Shown here: one piece after another, positions 63,501 through 64,000 of the stretch | How the letters are laid out: each line of letters begins with the position of its first letter | How positions within the stretch are numbered: position 1 is the first letter of the stretch | Notes under the pieces: generated by a model | Databases searched by the model: none | What the model was told of the DNA's origin: nothing | Seen by the model: only the letters and a program-made list of their open reading frames with translations | NCBI RefSeq assembly: GCF_028389875.1 | Contig: NC_084667.1 | Coordinates: 65,078,570-65,142,569 of the forward strand | Direction of reading: 5' to 3' | Source of the DNA: Rhea pennata | Lineage: Eukaryota; Chordata; Aves; Rheiformes; Rheidae | DNA length: 64,000 nucleotides | Position numbers and translations under genes: made by a program

Positions 63501-63749
63501 TTTTTAGTAAGAAACTTTTTCCCCTCCTTTTAGGCCTGTGTTAAAGTCTGTGGCTATGTTAGAAAGCAGGTGGAAAAAATTAGAAATTCTATGGATGGTA
63601 AGAATGTGGACACAGTTTTGATGGAGCTTGGAGTTCGTTTTCATCGATTGATCTATGAACATCTACAGCAATATTCCTACAGTTGCATGGGAGGCATGTT
63701 AGCTATTTGTGATGTGGCTGAATATAGAAAGTGTGCCAAAGACTTCAAG
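39487..63749 (+). CDS. EXOC5: Exocyst complex component 5 (EXOC5/SEC10), 17 exons, 3' end outside window
   Basis: Sec10 is one of the eight exocyst subunits. The complex tethers post-Golgi vesicles at the plasma membrane before SNARE fusion, and is needed for polarised secretion and ciliogenesis. Seventeen exons join in frame to residues 1-645 and agree almost residue for residue with the human protein (708 residues); the last 62 or so lie past 64,000. Landmarks are MATAAELFEEPFVADEYIER at the start, a predicted coiled coil at about residues 48-100 (MDERIQRKVEKLEQQ), REVAAVLLHFKGYSH, LSSKLMEFNLGTDKQTF, and CMGGMLAICDVAEYRKC near the window end. The start lies in GCGGCCATGG. Intron 15 uses a GC donor and exon 6 is only 29 nt. 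Compared with the human sequence as remembered, one residue is missing after RGG in exon 2. Confidence 0.96.
39514..43786 (+). other. EXOC5: EXOC5 intron 1
   Basis: 4.3 kb. The first 600 bp is CpG island, with a G-rich stretch at 39,601-39,655; the rest is AT-rich. A GC-richer patch at about 41,570-41,830 stands out but matches no repeat I know. Confidence 0.8.
43787..43878 (+). CDS. EXOC5: EXOC5 coding exon 2
   Basis: 92 nt, residues 10-40, encoding EPFVADEYIERLAWRTPGGG then SRGGEAFDPK. Acceptor GGCTAG, donor AG|GTAAAA. Confidence 0.95.
43879..47443 (+). other. EXOC5: EXOC5 intron 2
   Basis: 3.6 kb of AT-rich intron with purine-rich patches (about 44,590-44,710 and 46,670-46,870) and a T/TTTTG low-complexity tract at about 47,118-47,167. 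No additional exon recognised. Confidence 0.75.
47444..47591 (+). CDS. EXOC5: EXOC5 coding exon 3
   Basis: 148 nt, residues 40-89. Encodes the charged heptad-rich segment MDERIQRKVEKLEQQ and KKVQELQKSNQ, the predicted N-terminal coiled coil. Acceptor AAACAG, donor CAG|GTAAAA. Confidence 0.96.
47972..48166 (+). CDS. EXOC5: EXOC5 coding exon 4
   Basis: 195 nt, residues 90-154, encoding VAFQHFQELDEHISYVATK through LKSDVFTNSEK. Acceptor CTCCCAG, donor AAG|GTAAGA. Confidence 0.96.
48167..52439 (+). other. EXOC5: EXOC5 intron 4
   Basis: 4.3 kb, AT-rich, with a 24-T run at 49,960-49,983. An ORF of 77 codons at 51,364-51,597 starts with ATG but has no recognisable motif. Nothing else was identified. 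Confidence 0.75.
49960..49983. repeat. Poly(T) tract in EXOC5 intron 4
   Basis: Twenty-four T residues preceded by AATAAAGC. On the minus strand this could be the A-tail of a retroposed sequence, but no body was recognised. Confidence 0.9.
52440..52504 (+). CDS. EXOC5: EXOC5 coding exon 5
   Basis: 65 nt, residues 155-176, encoding IKEAADIIQKLHLIAQELPF. Acceptor CTAACAG, donor AG|GTAAAA. Confidence 0.95.
52971..52999 (+). CDS. EXOC5: EXOC5 coding exon 6 (29 nt)
   Basis: A very small exon encoding FSEVKSKIA, bounded by a GTTAACAG acceptor and an A|GTAAGT donor. It is not a multiple of three, so skipping it would break the frame. The phases on both sides and the protein match fix its edges. 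Confidence 0.93.
53152..53261 (+). CDS. EXOC5: EXOC5 coding exon 7
   Basis: 110 nt, residues 186-222, encoding KYHDLECQLIQEFTNAQRR and ISRMREVAAVLLHFK. Acceptor CTCCAG, donor AAG|GTAAAA. The exon itself begins GTAAGT, a second donor-like word right at the acceptor. Confidence 0.95.
53741..53785 (+). CDS. EXOC5: EXOC5 coding exon 8
   Basis: 45 nt, exactly 15 codons (GYSHCVDVYIKQCQE), phase 0 at both ends, so it could be skipped without a frameshift. Acceptor CCATAG, donor GAG|GTAATG. Confidence 0.95.
53888..54028 (+). CDS. EXOC5: EXOC5 coding exon 9
   Basis: 141 nt, residues 238-284, encoding GAFLRNDVFEDAAILCQRV and SNPETVLAKLIQNIFEVKLQ. Acceptor CCTAG, donor CAG|GTATTT. Confidence 0.95.
54029..55081 (+). 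other. EXOC5: EXOC5 intron 9
   Basis: About 1 kb of AT-rich intron. I see no repeat family or additional exon in it. Confidence 0.8.
55082..55164 (+). CDS. EXOC5: EXOC5 coding exon 10
   Basis: 83 nt, residues 285-312, encoding GYVKDQLEEHRKSDAEQYL and KNLYDLYT. Acceptor TTTGTAG, donor AG|GTACTT. Confidence 0.94.
55627..55836 (+). CDS. EXOC5: EXOC5 coding exon 11
   Basis: 210 nt, residues 312-382, encoding TTNLSSKLMEFNLGTDKQTF, ISYLENYIEVEIGYLK and YDSKNHQKRSIGTG. Acceptor CATAAAG, donor GG|GTGAGT. Confidence 0.96.
55837..57055 (+). other. EXOC5: EXOC5 intron 11
   Basis: 1.2 kb, AT-rich, with an A run at about 56,616-56,634. No repeat family or additional exon recognised. Confidence 0.8.
57056..57203 (+). 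CDS. EXOC5: EXOC5 coding exon 12
   Basis: 148 nt, residues 382-431, encoding IQDLKERIRQRTNLPLGPSI and LLQETKQAFERCHR. Acceptor TTCTAG, donor AGG|GTGAGT. Confidence 0.95.
57868..58145 (-). mobile_element. Decayed CR1-type LINE fragment in EXOC5 intron 12
   Basis: The plus strand reads CCCTCTAACCCAGTATCATG, CTGTGGCTGGTGGCAGAAGC, AATGACCCTTGATGAATCTA and TTATACTTTTGGCTTCTATAG in order. These match the antisense strand of old CR1 elements known from turtles and birds (CTAGCCCAGTATCCTGTC, AGCCCTTGATGGACCTA and so on). It therefore lies opposite to EXOC5. Edges are approximate. Confidence 0.55.
58384..58492 (+). CDS. EXOC5: EXOC5 coding exon 13
   Basis: 109 nt, residues 432-468, encoding LSDPSDLPKNAFRIFSMLVE and EHIDYALETGLA. 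Acceptor TTTAAAG, donor G|GTGAGT. Confidence 0.95.
59337..59457 (+). CDS. EXOC5: EXOC5 coding exon 14
   Basis: 121 nt, residues 468-508, encoding IPSSDSRSANLYFLDVVHQ and FHLFDKQFNDHLMPLI. Acceptor GCTGCAG, donor AG|GTACCT. Confidence 0.95.
59586..60156. mobile_element. Candidate solo LTR in EXOC5 intron 14
   Basis: A 571-bp block that is clearly GC-richer than the surrounding intron begins TGTTGTGGGAAG and ends GAAGCCA. It is flanked by identical GATAGC hexamers (59,580-59,585 and 60,157-60,162; the match extends to CAGATAGCT). TG...CA ends with a 6-bp target duplication are the signature of a class II (ERVK-like) retroviral LTR in birds. Against it: no AATAAA hexamer is visible on either strand and the terminal inverted repeats are weak. 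No retroviral coding sequence is present. Confidence 0.42.
59954..59980. repeat. (TG)n microsatellite
   Basis: Thirteen TG units, inside the candidate LTR block. Confidence 0.95.
60297..60383 (+). CDS. EXOC5: EXOC5 coding exon 15
   Basis: 87 nt, residues 508-537, encoding SSPKLSECLQKKKDIIEQME and VKLDMGID. Acceptor TTGTAG. The exon ends GATAG, followed by GCAAGT in place of a GT donor. Confidence 0.94.
60384..60389 (+). other. EXOC5: Non-canonical GC splice donor of EXOC5 intron 15
   Basis: The junction reads AG|GCAAGT, the consensus for the rare GC-AG class of U2-type introns. Joining to 62,881 yields IDRTLNCMIGQ, as in EXOC5 orthologues. The nearest GT, four bases on, would shift the frame. 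Confidence 0.9.
60390..62880 (+). other. EXOC5: EXOC5 intron 15, remainder
   Basis: 2.5 kb, AT-rich. It contains A16 followed by (GA)n at 61,554-61,582 and a purine-rich stretch at about 62,015-62,055. No additional exon or named repeat recognised. Confidence 0.75.
61554..61582. repeat. A16(GA)n microsatellite
   Basis: Sixteen A residues run into six to seven GA units. Confidence 0.93.
62881..62989 (+). CDS. EXOC5: EXOC5 coding exon 16
   Basis: 109 nt, residues 537-573, encoding TLNCMIGQMKHILAAEQKK and DENNVLIQYTN. Acceptor TTTAAAG, donor AAC|GTAAGT. Confidence 0.95.
63534..63749 (+). CDS. EXOC5: EXOC5 coding exon 17 (last in window)
   Basis: 216 nt, residues 574-645, encoding ACVKVCGYVRKQVEKI, NVDTVLMELGVRFHRLIYEH and CMGGMLAICDVAEYRKCAKD, ending AAG|GTAAGC. 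The remaining C-terminal exon or exons are not present before 64,000. Confidence 0.96.
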
Positions 63750-64000
63750 GTAAGCATGTGTAAGTCAGTGATGTATGTTCATATGGAAATTATTTAGTAG
63801 AAGATAGTATTTTTAATCAGAAGTTATCTTCTCAAAATCTTCTATTTCTGTTTGATTATCAGCAATTCATACACTGATATTATATATTCTTTTATCATCA
63901 CAGCAGTTTTTTATCAGGTTATAAAGAGCTGACTCCTAATATCACTTTGTTGGCAGGCTATATGTCTATATTGAGGAAGTGTTGAATACTTACATTATTT
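63750..64000 (+). other. EXOC5: Start of EXOC5 intron 17, cut by window edge
   Basis: Begins with a GTAAGC donor. No acceptor followed by the conserved C-terminal IPMVLHLFD-type sequence is seen before the window ends. Confidence 0.85.

Noticed and set aside
1..64000. CRISPR arrays, bacterial operons, tRNA or rRNA genes
   Set aside because: No regularly spaced direct repeats, no cloverleaf with conserved A and B boxes, and no ribosomal RNA core was seen. The window is vertebrate nuclear DNA.

Overview
This is vertebrate nuclear DNA: two multi-exon genes with GT-AG (and one GC-AG) introns, one unmethylated-type CpG island, AT-rich non-coding sequence and decayed LINEs. The LINE remnants are CR1-type, and one ends in the typical short-octamer CR1 tail. 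This points to a sauropsid, most likely a bird; the species cannot be told from the window.

Layout. (1) About 1-30,500 is intergenic. I find no real gene in it. It holds two decayed CR1 reverse-transcriptase fragments (190-820 and 26,590-27,110), a CR1 3' tail (10,521-10,601), a possible small hAT-like inverted-repeat element (18,161-18,270), simple repeats, and a CpG-rich block at about 22.5-24.1 kb that has no recognisable gene attached. (2) 30,593-39,190 on the minus strand is the complete coding region of AP5M1 (mu subunit of adaptor complex AP-5; 8 coding exons, 490 codons). (3) 39,191-39,486 is a very GC-rich, TATA-less bidirectional promoter inside a CpG island of about 38.9-40.1 kb. 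(4) From 39,487 to the window end on the plus strand is EXOC5/SEC10 (exocyst subunit). Seventeen coding exons encode residues 1-645; the last part of the protein, about 62 residues, lies beyond 64,000.

All exon boundaries were read by hand from protein homology, splice dinucleotides and phase. The AP5M1 exons sum to 1,473 nt and the EXOC5 exons to 1,935 nt, both in frame throughout. The head-to-head AP5M1/EXOC5 pair matches the arrangement I know from the human 14q22 region. The products act in different trafficking steps: AP-5 in retrieval from late endosomes/lysosomes, exocyst in tethering post-Golgi vesicles at the plasma membrane. A shared promoter suggests housekeeping co-expression, not a shared complex.

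The points most worth a second look are a GC-AG intron in EXOC5 (needed to keep frame), a possible solo LTR with a 6-bp target duplication in EXOC5 intron 14, an upstream ORF in a strong Kozak context before EXOC5, GCC/CGG repeats in the AP5M1 leader, and the orphan CpG-rich block. I found no sign of a new multi-gene system.
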